Source: Siphonodentalium dalli
Taxonomy: Eukaryota; Mollusca; Scaphopoda; Gadilida; Siphonodentaliidae
DNA: 64,000 nt
NCBI GenBank assembly: GCA_032622095.1
Contig: CP136062.1
Location: forward strand, 197,167,887-197,231,886
Direction of reading: 5' to 3'
Part shown: in pieces, positions 46,188-56,045 of the stretch
Numbering within the stretch: position 1 is the stretch's first letter
How the letters are laid out: each line of letters starts with the position of its first letter
Made by a program: the position numbers and the translations under genes
Notes under the pieces: model-generated
What the model was told of the DNA's origin: nothing
Databases searched by the model: none
The model's input: the letters and a program-made list of their open reading frames with translations, nothing else

Positions 46188-46599
46188 AGGGTACCTCCAT
46201 ACACTGGCAAGTGTGCACGGTACATGGCTTCCAGGCGTCTCGTCGTATAGAAAACCACTTGGTGCTAAAATATGAACGGCAATATGCATATAAATTGCAT
46301 CTGTACCACAGCTTACTACGTGAGAAGTAAAATCTCTGTAGTTCCACATGTGGAGATGCTACCGGAATTTTCCTGTAAATAGCATATAATTCTCTCGCAG
46401 TCATACAGTATTTGAAGGCAAATGCAAGTAGCACCGTTACAAGTGGAACTACATAAATTTTACTTCTAATGACGTTAACTTTGGCAAAGATGCATGTTAT
46501 ATACATGTTTCCGTTCATATATTCTGGCACCATGTGATTTTCTATGACGAAATGCCTGCAAAACATACCGTGCACATTTACAAGCGTATGAACGTACCC
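46188..46599. mobile_element. Long foldback MITE, PIF/Harbinger-like
   Basis: GGGTACCTCCATACACTGGC with AAGTGTGCACGGTA pairs with TACCGTGCACATTTACAAGC and GTATGAACGTACCC. Pairing continues inward (GAGAAGTAAAATCTCTGTAG with complement AATTTTACTTCTAATG), so almost the whole 412 bp is one imperfect hairpin. TTA flanks both ends, the usual target for PIF/Harbinger elements; the class assignment is inference. A one-armed relative is at 51800-52060. Confidence 0.78.
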
Positions 46600-46607
46600 T
46601 TAGAAGG

Positions 46608-46646
46608 GTCATTTTAGAGGGGTCATATTAGAGGGGTCATTTTGCG
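46608..46646 (+). repeat. Short tandem repeat AGAGGGGTCATTTT, three units
   Basis: GAAGGGTCATTTT, AGAGGGGTCATATT and AGAGGGGTCATTTT follow one another between the foldback element and the LINE. Confidence 0.85.
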
Positions 46647-46855
46647 ATGTCGAGTTTGTCTGGGGGCATCACCACTTGTGTTTAGAGCAGAACAATAATT
46701 ACCAGAGAGAGAAATAGTTTTATCCTCCATATCAGAAGATAATATGTTACAATCATACACAATTATATACATTACATGATATCACATTACAAAATATAAA
46801 TAATGGCAATTCGTTGTCGATTATCATAGGAAATTAGTGTATATATATGCGAAAT

Positions 46856-47439
46856 TCATCTACACAACAAGCAAATAAAGCAGACACAATGTCTAAAAAG
46901 TTGTTCCTCGTCACAAATGAGGTATATTTCCGAGCATATACATCCACCGAAACAGTATGCTAGAAACGTTATGTCGGTCATTGAATCTAACATATTGTAA
47001 ACTTCAACGGTATAGTTGTCAATAATAAAATACCAGAAAGAGTTTCGCGTTGTCAGTGCGAACTCGAAAGAACAGTCGGTGTATATATATACGTACATAT
47101 GAAACAACTGGTTGTAAAACGCCCGTTGGCAATGGTGACATAGTGAATCGTTGTCATATGTCGTTCTGTTGAGAATGTTAGCCATCTGAATACTTAAAGC
47201 AGAGAAGGGCTGCTCTTCTCGCCATAAACACCATATTCTCCAAGTGCTAAATGGGTCAGGTTTAACTTGGTAGAAAAAGTGCATATCCGATAAATGTGGA
47301 TTATAATATATCTCACGTGAGTAATGGGCAACAAGTCTTTCTTTAATCAATCGCTTCCACGTTGTTAGAGACGGAAATATGCCTGAGTTAGCAAATGTTA
47401 CGATAATGTCATACAAATCATACGTTTTAAGGATTTTAG
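46856..47439 (-). pseudogene. LINE ORF2 C-terminal zinc-knuckle region
   Basis: The open frame of 186 codons (47416-46856) continues the ORF2 tail after a frameshift near 47430. It has FPSLTTWKRLIKERLVAHY and a Cys-x2-Cys ... His-x4-Cys-like cluster (SLCHHCQRAFYNQLFHMYVY), as at the end of many LINE ORF2 proteins; the last Cys is displaced. The frame is intact to a TGA at 46856. Role in family: nucleic-acid binding during integration. Confidence 0.75.
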
Positions 47440-49196
47440 TTATTTCCTTGAGGAAGCCTTTTTTGTGCGACCATAAATGGGGTTACCGTGGAGATTGAAT
47501 AAAAATATTTCTAGAGCATGCCTGTGATTACTCGGTGAATGTACCAATGTGTCTAGGAACAGTAACTTTCTGCGCTGAATTTCATATTGGATTGGCAGAA
47601 TACCAAGCAGGGAGAGTGAGAGAATCGTGCTGCTTCTCTGAGGAATGTGTTGCATGTTTTTAATACACATGCGATAAGCACTTTCTAGCATTTTCATATT
47701 AGTTTTTGTCAGATCCCACCACATCTCGCAACCGTAAAGTGATTTAGGAGTGATAACGTGAGTGAGAAGTTTTAGGTTGGTCATAGGGCTAAAATCCTTG
47801 GATATTGGAGATCGACAAGCATTTGCGTAGAGTTTGAGAGGCTCGTTCTATGTTGGGTGTGTGTGAGCACACATGATCCTGAATTATGCCGAGGTGAGTC
47901 ACTTGTTTTACTACAGATATAGAACCAGGTCCAAGATAAAATGACTCGTGTGCTGTGGTCCCAACGTTGCGAGCGTTAAAAATAACGACATTGCTTTTTT
48001 CGACTGAAAATTGAAAACGCCATTTAATGCTGTACGCAAAGCATATGTTGATAAGTCTCCTAAGGCCACCTTCAGTCAAAGAAGTGACGGCAATGTCATC
48101 CGCAGTTGTGGGCGACGAGCACGTTAAGGAGCTAATGTGTAGGCCATCTGGATGATCTGCTAGAGAACTTACAATGTCGTCAATAAAAATAAGGTAGAGG
48201 AATTAAGGGGGATAAGACTACTCCTTGCCGCGTGCCTTGTTTAATTTGGAATGGTTGAGTTATAATTCCTTTATGAAGTATGTGACTTTCGACGTCTGTC
48301 TACATATTGTGAAATAGTCTGAGGAAGTCGCCTCTCACTCATTTTTCATACATTTTATAGAGCAACCATTCGTGCCATACGCAATCAAAAGCTTTTCGTG
48401 AATCGAGAAATGCTGTGAAAAGACGCGAGCTATTGGAATTGGCAAAGGCGACACCTTCCTGTAACTCGAATGCAGTCACCGAACAACCAACGCCCTTCTG
48501 GAACCCGTTTTGTAAGGTATTTGGGAAATTATTGAAAGCTTGGGCTTTGCCTAAGCCTTCGGAGAATAATAATCTCAAATAGCTTATAAACAACTGGGAT
48601 TGCTCGGTAGCTGTCTGGATCTTGAATAGGCTTTGGTTCACCTTTGTAGATCGGCACAACAAGCCCCTTCTTCATAAGAGGAGGGATGTGCGTGAACTGG
48701 AACATGGAAGAATATAATAAACATAATAAGTTATGAATGGCGACAGGAGCATGCAAAATGAGTTCATTTGTTAATGTGTCAATACCGCCAGCTTTATTTC
48801 GTTTGAGCCCCTTGAGTGCACTAACGACTTCGGTCAGTGAGACTGCACTTGTTGAGTAATTGTCGCCATGTTTGTCATCACTGCATTTGATGTACATGTA
48901 TTCCTCAAGTTTGGAATGAACAAAAGATTGGAATTCTGAGTCACTGTGTGTAGAAGCTCTATAGAGTTCCTAAAAATAACTTTGCCACCCTCTAGGAATA
49001 TCGAGGGGATCCCGATACATAACACCATTGAAAGCCATTTCGGAACTTTCAGAAACGCTACTAGCTGATTTGGGACGAACAGCTTCCCAGAAGCTCTTGT
49101 GGTTATTAACAGCAAATGTTTCAATGTTATGCACCGCATTCCGCATGTGAGCTTTAACTGCAAGACGGTAAGCTCTACGAAAACGACGTTTGTCAT
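47440..49196 (-). pseudogene. LINE reverse transcriptase domain remnant
   Basis: Conserved blocks in order: VVSALKGLKRNKAGGIDTLT (fingers), VVPIYKGEPKPIQDPDSYRA, then palm motif A FLDSRKAFDCVWH with catalytic Asp at 48402-48404, motif B QGTRQGVVLSP (about 48208-48240), motif C at 48095-48106 reading TADD where Y/FADD is usual, and KWRFQFSVEKSNVVIF. The thumb/C-terminal part has ITPKSLYGCEMWWDL. There are frameshifts near 49200, 48570 and 48230, and a stop at 48339. Both catalytic Asp pairs survive as codons, but the frame does not. Confidence 0.9.
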
Positions 49197-50311
49197 CTAT
49201 ACGCGCGGTACGTTTCATTAATAAACGCAGATGGGCGTCCCGCTATCACCCACCGTTTTCTGCTAGCTAAGATGGCTCTATGCAATCCATGAATGTCACG
49301 GGTCCAGTATGGTTTTGAGTGGTGCTTCGATTTTGGTGCGGGACTAGATTTTTGAGCTGCAGAGAGCAACACACTAACTAAGTCGGAGTAAAATATATCC
49401 AATGTATTTTCATTGGTAATAGTTGTTGGAAGATTCGCCAAATCATTACTCAGAATAAGTTTATATCGTTCAATGTCGATTTTCTTCCAATTTATTGTTT
49501 TCCGACGAGGACTATTAGAGTTATCGGACGTTATACTCGTGATGAGTGCTGTGCAATTCACTGGCCGATGGTTCGAAGTGTTGATGGCGTCATCATCTAA
49601 AATTGAATAATTAGACATGATATCAACTCTACATTCGTGTACCGTGAATAGTGTGATCAATGAGCGAAGACGATGATTCGGGACAATATGGCACAAAGGG
49701 ACACACATGGGCCTTTACAGGACTGTAATGACATCAGCGAAACCATATTGTGCTCGCTTAGAAAAATTTCCATCGCGTCCGATCTGGCACTACGTTTAGG
49801 CCCTATACTTTGGAATACTCTGAGTTTGTTATAGGAAGGTGCCCATTGAAATCTCCCATCAAGATAACTGATCCGTGAGACGAGTAAGTTTCGATCAGTT
49901 CAGAAAGATCGGACAAGCATTTCAAGTATGATTCTTCGGGATGATTTGTGTTCGGAAGATAGACTTGGAATGTGAATAGAAATTGTTCGTATTCAAGTCT
50001 GATACGAATGATAATGATACGCTCATTGTGTACATCGACGGTGGACGCATTGATTGACCGAGATTTCTCAACGAGGAATGCGACACCATCTCGATAATAA
50101 CTACCACCCGTTTTCGTAGTGATAGCTCTACCACATTTGGCGACACTTGTGAGATTCCAACTATGTCATAACTCTGTGTATTTTGATTTAGTAAAGAGGA
50201 CAAGTAAGAGGCGCTGGATTGGATACCAGTGGCGTTCCATGAGATCACATTGACAGGGCTATAATAAACAGGTACATTATTACACGAGAGTGAATTACGT
50301 TGTTCAGCCAT
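49197..50311 (-). pseudogene. LINE endonuclease domain remnant
   Basis: The first Met of ORF2 is probably at 50311 (MAEQRNSL), followed by VNVISWNATGIQ, which carries the catalytic Asn of APE-type endonucleases. After YDIVGIS the frame shifts and about 35 residues, including the expected Glu region, are missing. The GDFN block is at 49845-49856. The terminal Ser-Asp-His motif reads Ser-Asn-His (49568-49576, codon AAC). The domain would nick target DNA in a live element; with these losses it should be inactive. Unusually, ORF1 and ORF2 are in the same open frame across 50312, with no stop between them. Confidence 0.85.
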
Positions 50312-50938
50312 GATATCATTCGTATTGAATGAGTCTTTGGGTCGGTCACAGAATGATCTCCAAGGGCAACTATATACATTTGGTGGCCAGAAATTTACCG
50401 AACAGATGCGCGAACACGCGTCCGCTGGTACTGTGATCCTCGCCGACATGCTATTTCGAACAGTTTTGCAGGACATAACTTTAACGTACGTTGGGGTAAT
50501 TCCGCGATCCTGCAGATAATCACGAATTACCTTCTGATCGTCGTATGGAGAAACGCCTCCTATGTAGAAACTTTTGGTAGTTGGAATCCGATATTCATTT
50601 TGATGTTCATACTGGTTAGAACTAGATAAAACAGGAGAGCCAAGTTCGTAGAATGAGTCGCATCCAAGAGAAACAGGTACGGAATTTAGTGAAACATTCC
50701 ATGAGTGCTCATTTGACTTAGGACTCAGTGCTCATTTGACTTAGTTTCACGGTCAGCATTTTCCCTCTCAACGACATTCTGTTCAAGAGAATGAATGCGC
50801 GATTCATAATTGTCAATGAGAGTTTTTAATAACTGGTCGAAGTAGCTTGCCATTGTATCGAAGTTCGTATTTGTGTTCTCGATAGAACGCTTCATAGATT
50901 GGTTGAGTTGATCGATCCTGGCGTTTGCTCTTTAAAAA
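50312..50938 (-). pseudogene. LINE ORF1 remnant
   Basis: Reading leftward from 50938, a coiled-coil-like stretch (QLNQSMKRSIENTNTNFDTM, later SRIHSLEQNVVERENADRET) ends at a TGA at 50727-50725. In the next frame a second domain (KSFYIGGVSPYDDQKVIRDY) ends in FWPPNVYSCPW, a C-terminal block I associate with mollusc LINE ORF1 proteins. A direct duplication of 23 bp (AGTGCTCATTTGACTTAG at 50704 and 50727) sits at the frame change, and its length accounts for the shift. ORF1 proteins of this type bind element RNA. The start codon is lost or lies in the 35-bp repeats upstream. Confidence 0.8.
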
Positions 50939-50943
50939 CACTT

Positions 50944-51040
50944 CTTCGAATATTTCCGTTATTTCGTCAACAACTCTTCTTCAGATATCTCCGTTATTTC
51001 GTCAAAAACACTTCTTCTCATACAAATCACCGTTATTTAG
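50944..51040 (-). repeat. 35-bp tandem repeat upstream of the LINE ORF1
   Basis: CCGTTATTTCGTCAA recurs at 50956 and 50991, with a diverged third at about 51026. Each is preceded by CTTCTTC. It may be the 5' UTR promoter repeat of the LINE or part of ORF1 (it reads DEITEI on the minus strand); the 35-bp period would break a frame. Confidence 0.65.
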
Positions 51041-51104
51041 CAAATTAATATTATTTATAGAGTTATTGACTTCATATTAAATATGAAGCTAACATGCAGG
51101 ATTA

Positions 51105-51230
51105 GCAAAACATGTCTTCATTTAGTGGACAATCCCAAGCTCGCGTGCCACGCGTGGTTGGATTGTCCATTTATTAATGACCATTTTAGGTACCGATTGT
51201 CCATTTATAAGTGGACAATCCTTGAAGAAT
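51105..51230. repeat. Nested hairpins with TGGACAAT / ATTGTCCA
   Basis: AGTGGACAATCC pairs with GGATTGTCCATT around CGCGTGCCACGCG, and ATTGTCCATTTATAAGTGGACAAT follows. The function is unknown; it may be a decayed TIR element. Confidence 0.55.
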
Positions 51231-51394
51231 TGCCTGGTTTGATGTATATGATAACATGACGTTGTGTGCTGGAAATTTTGATACAATATGAATTAAAATA
51301 CCTGCATTGAGCGAGTTTATTAGCTGTGCGCCCCTATAGAGTGCTTCACATGACTTTAAATTGCGCTGATAGTTTGAATCTTCCAACCACTATT

Positions 51395-51530
51395 TAGCGT
51401 GAAATTTGTTGTTTTTAGATCAAAACCCGAATATTTTACCACTTTTGGTCAAATTGTTGGACCGAGTTGGTATCAGTTGGAAAATATCCAATCTATATTT
51501 CCATCAGTTGGAAAACAAGTGGTATGGAAA
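51395..51530. repeat. ATCAGTTGGAAAA repeat, copy 2
   Basis: TTTTTAGATCAAAACCCGAA, GGTCAAATTGTTGGACCGAG and ATCAGTTGGAAAATAT correspond to 44990-45080. Confidence 0.5.
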
Positions 51531-51799
51531 GGGTAAAAATGGAAATTTCGGTCCTTTTCAATCCAAATGGAAATGCCAAGTTTATCACACCTTCGGAGAC
51601 CCGCTAGGAACGTCTCTGGTGTGGTGTGGTGCATACATGTACATGTATATCAGTTGAGTTGGGTAAAGCACTCACCCCAATTTGGTAGAATTTTACGCAA
51701 AAAAAAAAAAATAAACCGATTCAAATTTTACACTTGATATATTTATCAACGTAATTCGTTCTCGCAAACGCGTCAACAGGTCTGGGGTGACCAATTACA

Positions 51800-52060
51800 T
51801 ATAGTGCACGTTCACACACATGTATCTTTTGCAGGCATTTCGGCGTAGAAAACAATGTGATGCGTGAATATGAACAGAAGCATCGATATAAAATGCATCT
51901 GTACCACAGCTAACTACATGAGAAGTAATATCTCTGTAGTTCCGCCTGTAGTGATGCTACGAAATTTGCCTGTAAATAGCATGCAACTATCTCGCAAGAA
52001 TCAATCATACAGGTATTTGAAGGCAACAGTACTGTCACCAGTTGTACGTGTTTCGAGTAT
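51800..52060 (+). mobile_element. One arm and loop of the PIF-like foldback
   Basis: AAATGCATCTGTACCACAGC, GAGAAGTAATATCTCTGTAG and CCTGTAAATAGCATGCAACT match the left arm and loop at 46285-46420. The second arm is absent; a different MITE begins at 52080. Confidence 0.75.
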
Positions 52061-52079
52061 CTGGGTAAGTTTGTCAGTA

Positions 52080-52574
52080 CAGTACCAGTCAGAAGAAGTG
52101 GTATATTGAGGCGCGCCTTTAGTGCGATATTGAGCTCGCTTAATTTCGAAAAAGGCGCGATTATATAGCGCAATACCAAAAATCTGTCGCGCTTATTATT
52201 GCGATATTGAACGCAAAATATTGCTATACTAAGCGTGCTAAATTTCATACAGACCCGAGAGTGTTATATTTATATTAGATAAATACTGTGCACATAGTGT
52301 ACATATAATAATAGAACTATAATTATATACAAATTTAAAACATTGTTTCTATTTATGCAATAAACAATATAGAACAAGCAATAATTTGATTTAAATTTCA
52401 CAATTTTGAGCGCAAGATGTCGTAATATTAAGCGCAAATTTGCGATATTAAGCGGAAAATATTGCAATAATTTCACAAGCGGCGCGCTTATAAGCGTTTG
52501 CACTTGCAATATTATTGCGATATTGGGCGCGAAAATAGCGCGCGCTTAAATACCACCTCTTTTGACTGGTACTG
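52080..52574. mobile_element. Tc1/mariner-like MITE with TTAAGCGC subterminal repeats
   Basis: CAGTACCAGTCAGAAGAAGT and GGTATATTGAGGCGCGCC at the left pair with GCGCGCTTAAATACCACCTC and TTTTGACTGGTACTG at the right (about 35-bp TIRs). TA flanks both ends (52078-52079, 52575-52576). The subterminal zones are rich in TTGCGATATTRAGCGC and its complement. No transposase ORF. About 495 bp. Confidence 0.82.
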
Positions 52575-52576
52575 TA

Positions 52577-53930
52577 GCTTACTTGGGAACGGTGGTTTCT
52601 ACGCGTGATAGAGTGCTATTTCCGATGATAACGGTTTAATTGGCTCTCCGTTCGACTATTGATTGGATAGGGAATGGTAGTTAAAACAAAGAAAGTTATG
52701 CATACACGTATCTATTGTTTCGTGTATTTTTGGAGCGCCGAAAAAACAATGTGTGCTCCGCCGAAAAAAGTCAGCGTACTGACAGACTTCGATCCAATCA
52801 AATCGCGCTGCTGTCAATACAATTTCCGGACCGAATTTGCAAACAGCGGCTTTGATATTTCATCCCATGTTATTTTATAGCGACCACTGAAATGCCTTTT
52901 CAGACAACCACGTGTTCGTTTGGGCAATGTCCGTACTGCGGAAATTAATTTGTAACGGACGGAAGTTTCAGAGCCGTGACGTCATGATCGTTTGCAAACT
53001 GAACCGTCGAAATGATGGATTCTGACAGAAGCTAGGTTCAGTTACACATATGCGTGACCTGTCGTGCGTGTGTGTGGTGCTATTGCCAACGGAATTTACG
53101 CTATATATTATAATCAGGTTATTTTTGCGACTACACAACCAGTCATTATAGGTTACGAGTTAGTTGTGTCGCGTAATGAAAGGTATACCAACGAAGTACA
53201 ATTCCATCTCTCGCAACCGAAGTGAACTAAATAGACATGCAAATAAATTACGTAATTGGTATGTGCATGTGATGTCCAAAGTGGCTAGTTATACGGTATT
53301 ACTAGTACATTTATCTGATTACCTTAGAATATCTAAATAAATATTTATTGTTTCGGCATATGAAAACGGAATGTGTTTGTTTTTTTTCTGCATGTTTTTC
53401 GAATAGTTTGCGAATGTCGTGCATGTGTTTAGTTCATTTTTCAATATACACGTAGGAGAGCTGGACATGTACGGGCATCTTTATTGTGATTTTTCGATTA
53501 GTAACTTGACCGATGTTCTAACGTTTTGCTACATGACATCACTCTACATGGCTATTGTTACACGATGGTTATACACAATCAGCATGTATGTTTGCCTCAT
53601 AAAACACATGGATGTTCCCACTATAGACACGGTGTATAACTAAAACCTAGCTAACATTAAGGACGATTAGTCGAAGAAGCGAGAACAAAATAAAATGGAA
53701 ATAAGATAATGAACAGGTATAAAAGGATCGAGGGAGACAAAGCCGAACTAGAAGACAAAGGGAGAAAACTATAAATGATGACTGATACACCACGAAGAAG
53801 CAATTGATAATAACCAGGTTCAAATATATGTACGTGTGACTTCTAAAATATGTTCCTATTATCAGTTAGACTCATGATGATCGTTGAGAGATCTGTATCG
53901 TTCATTGCACAGGAAGCACAGGGCAATAAT
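52577..53930. other. No gene seen
   Basis: Chance ORFs of up to 74 codons. No recognised repeat. Confidence 0.45.
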
Positions 53931-53934
53931 TATT

Positions 53935-53990
53935 CGGCCAATGGAGCTTTCCACAGAGGCGACACCCACAGCGGTAGTCCCACCAACTGG
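53935..53990 (+). repeat. Dispersed repeat R3, copy 1
   Basis: CCAATGGAGCTTTCCACAGA with GGCGACACCCACAGCGGTAG is nearly the reverse complement of 55990-56042. Confidence 0.7.
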
Positions 53991-54114
53991 TAAAAATACT
54001 TTATCCACATAAATATTGTCTGTTACCCGAGATCGACTACCGACGTGAACACATCAGCACTTGCCCTTATGTTAACTAGCTGAAACAGAATCATGTGTAT
54101 GATTCGTTCAAATT

Positions 54115-54365
54115 TGATCTTAAAATATTATAATTAATTATTTTTTATTTTCTTTTTAGATTTTTAGATTGAATCTTTAAAATGTGTTTTAATTTTTTAA
54201 TTAATTTTTTTTTTTTACTTAATTAAAAATTTTTTTTAATTAATTTTAAAATTTACTTTTTAGATTTTTAGATTGAAACTTCTTGCTAAAAAATTCTAAA
54301 ATTTGAAAAAAATTAAAACATTTTTTTTATTTGTTTAAAAAAATTAATTTAAAATATAAGTTCAT
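54115..54365. repeat. Very AT-rich low-complexity stretch
   Basis: TTAATT and AAAATTT words dominate; TTTTTAGATTTTTAGATTGA occurs at about 54156 and 54257. Confidence 0.85.
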
Positions 54366-54384
54366 TATAACATCTGCCGTGGTA

Positions 54385-54475
54385 CCCCGAGGCACCACAC
54401 CAAATTTGGTTAAAATCGATCAAGGGCTCTGGAAGAAAAATTGCATACAGACCAGAACAGACAGACAGATCACTG
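54385..54475 (+). mobile_element. Retroposon-type 3' tail fragment
   Basis: ACCAAATTTGGTTAAAATCG, CAAGGGCTCTGG and CAGAACAGACAGACAG resemble the tail at 27950-28030. Only the tail is present. Confidence 0.5.
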
Positions 54476-55685
54476 AACTCTAATATATCTAAACCAGAGA
54501 ACATACATTCGTTTTGCCATTAAATGTGAAAATTATGACAAGTGTCATGCTAAATGAAAAACATTGTTATAATCACGGATAAATTTATAACATCATGCCG
54601 CAAATATAAATATCAGTATATTATGATTTGACAACAAACAAGAAATTATGGCATTGAAATCCATGTAAAAAGGACGACCGTGCAGTCACGACCTGCACTA
54701 CTCAGACTAATAGGTGTTGACTTATATGAACATCAAGATTTAATTAACTATAAATATTTCTTATAACCAATTGGGCCTACGTACCGTACACGAAGTTGGT
54801 TGCTTGTGGTAGGGGGTTGGGTCTGTACCTCACTATGATAATTATCATATTGTACTCAATACATGTATCTTCCAGCCTTTCGATCGTGGCTCGCCGGGGC
54901 CATTTTTTTGACTGGCACATATGCCCATTCTAAATTTGGATGAAATATTAGTTGTACTCGCCTCCACAACCCTTGGCCTTGGTTGGAAATTGGGGTTATT
55001 ATGAGTGAGAACTCGGGTTTACCTCCTCATAATTTGGGTTGTTTGTTTGTTTCAAATCACAACCCAAATCATTAGAATATAAGTAACAGGTTTTATTTGT
55101 AGGCCTACCTGTACAAATTCTATAGTGATTTAATAGGTTGGGATTTGGTCAGTTTGATTACAATTGCATGGAACAACATTTATACCAGTGCGCGGACTCG
55201 GACCCATGCACTATGAAACAACGTCAACCCAACCAAACCTAATGCGAACCATGCCAACATTATGCCTGCTTTGTGTGCTATGTCGCGTCGCTGTCAAAAC
55301 GTCAATAACTTTCGCGGGAAAATGCGCGTGCCAATATGACGTCGCTTTGGATACAACATATGACGTAACCTAACAGTTTACAGAACATGATTCTACTAAT
55401 TTACTAAACTAAAGAAAAGTTTATTTAGTTATATGATAAACATTCAAGATATTTACGATATGAATTATGTTGTTTTCGTAAGGTGGCTAAGGAAAATTTG
55501 CAGTTTTACGTAAATTTCCGACATTTCCCGAATGGCATAGCAACCCGAGTCCGCGGGCGACAATATTTATGATTTAAGTAATGTTTATTGTTCAAAGAAT
55601 AAAGCATGCAATGCCTTAACGCAATGAATACTCTTATGTTGGCTATATGAACAGTTACATTTTGTAGTTTTAATTTAATTGCAAT
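54476..55685. other. No gene seen
   Basis: Filler; the ORF at 55164 has no recognised motif. Confidence 0.45.
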
Positions 55686-55689
55686 GACG

Positions 55690-55760
55690 TTTCAAGATGG
55701 CGGCCCCTCAAATCCAAGATGGCGGCGCCCATAATTCAAGATGGCGGCGCCCATGTTCGA
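55690..55760 (+). repeat. CAAGATGGCGGCGCCCAT tandem repeat, three units
   Basis: CAAGATGGCGGCCCC, CAAGATGGCGGCGCCCATAA and CAAGATGGCGGCGCCCATG follow each other at about 20-bp spacing. Confidence 0.9.
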
Positions 55761-55775
55761 AAGCGAACTTAGTAT

Positions 55776-55844
55776 AAGGACGACCTGCGCATATGTTGCT
55801 GCGCAACATATGCGCGACTGGGCTGCGCCCAGCTGGTCGTCCTT
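55776..55844. repeat. Perfect three-way-junction palindrome
   Basis: An outer stem AAGGACGACC (55776-55785) pairs perfectly with GGTCGTCCTT (55835-55844). Inside are two perfect hairpins: GCGCATATGTTGC / GCAACATATGCGC (55787-55815) and CTGGGC / GCCCAG (55818-55832), both with the loop TGC. Junction bases are T, GA and CT. No protein or known RNA family fits. Confidence 0.85.
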
Positions 55845-55989
55845 AAAAAAGTTGTTTGAAAATAGCCAATTTAACACTGAATGTATGCTTGGATATCAAA
55901 ATTAGGGTGAAGAAAGATGGCGTCGAAAACATCTCCGCAGCCAGCGGCCGGCTCGGCATCTGATTGGTCGAATATATTCTAATAAATTG

Positions 55990-56042
55990 CCATTGGGCGG
56001 GACTACGCTGTGGGCGTGGCCTCTGTGGAAAGCTCCATTGAC
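55990..56042 (-). repeat. Dispersed repeat R3, copy 2 (inverted)
   Basis: CTGTGGGCGTGGCCTCTGTG with GAAAGCTCCATTG is the reverse complement of the block at 53937. Confidence 0.7.
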
Positions 56043-56045
56043 ATA

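Larger units (their letters stand above)
46690..50940 (-). mobile_element. Nearly full-length non-LTR retrotransposon, inactive
   Basis: On the minus strand the order is ORF1 (coiled coil, then a small C-terminal domain), AP-type endonuclease, reverse transcriptase and a CCHC-type C-terminal knuckle, followed by about 160 bp of 3' region. This is the layout of CR1/Jockey-group LINEs. Several frameshifts, a stop and changed active-site residues show it is dead. Boundaries are approximate: no poly-A or microsatellite tail and no target duplication was identified. The plus strand carries nothing real here. Confidence 0.9.

Noticed and set aside
46186-46575. 129-codon minus-strand ORF
   Set aside because: It spans the foldback element, whose two arms are complementary, so the open frame reflects structure and not coding.
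49413-50519. Plus-strand ORFs within 49.4-50.5 kb
   Set aside because: They are antisense to the LINE ORF1 and endonuclease remnants.
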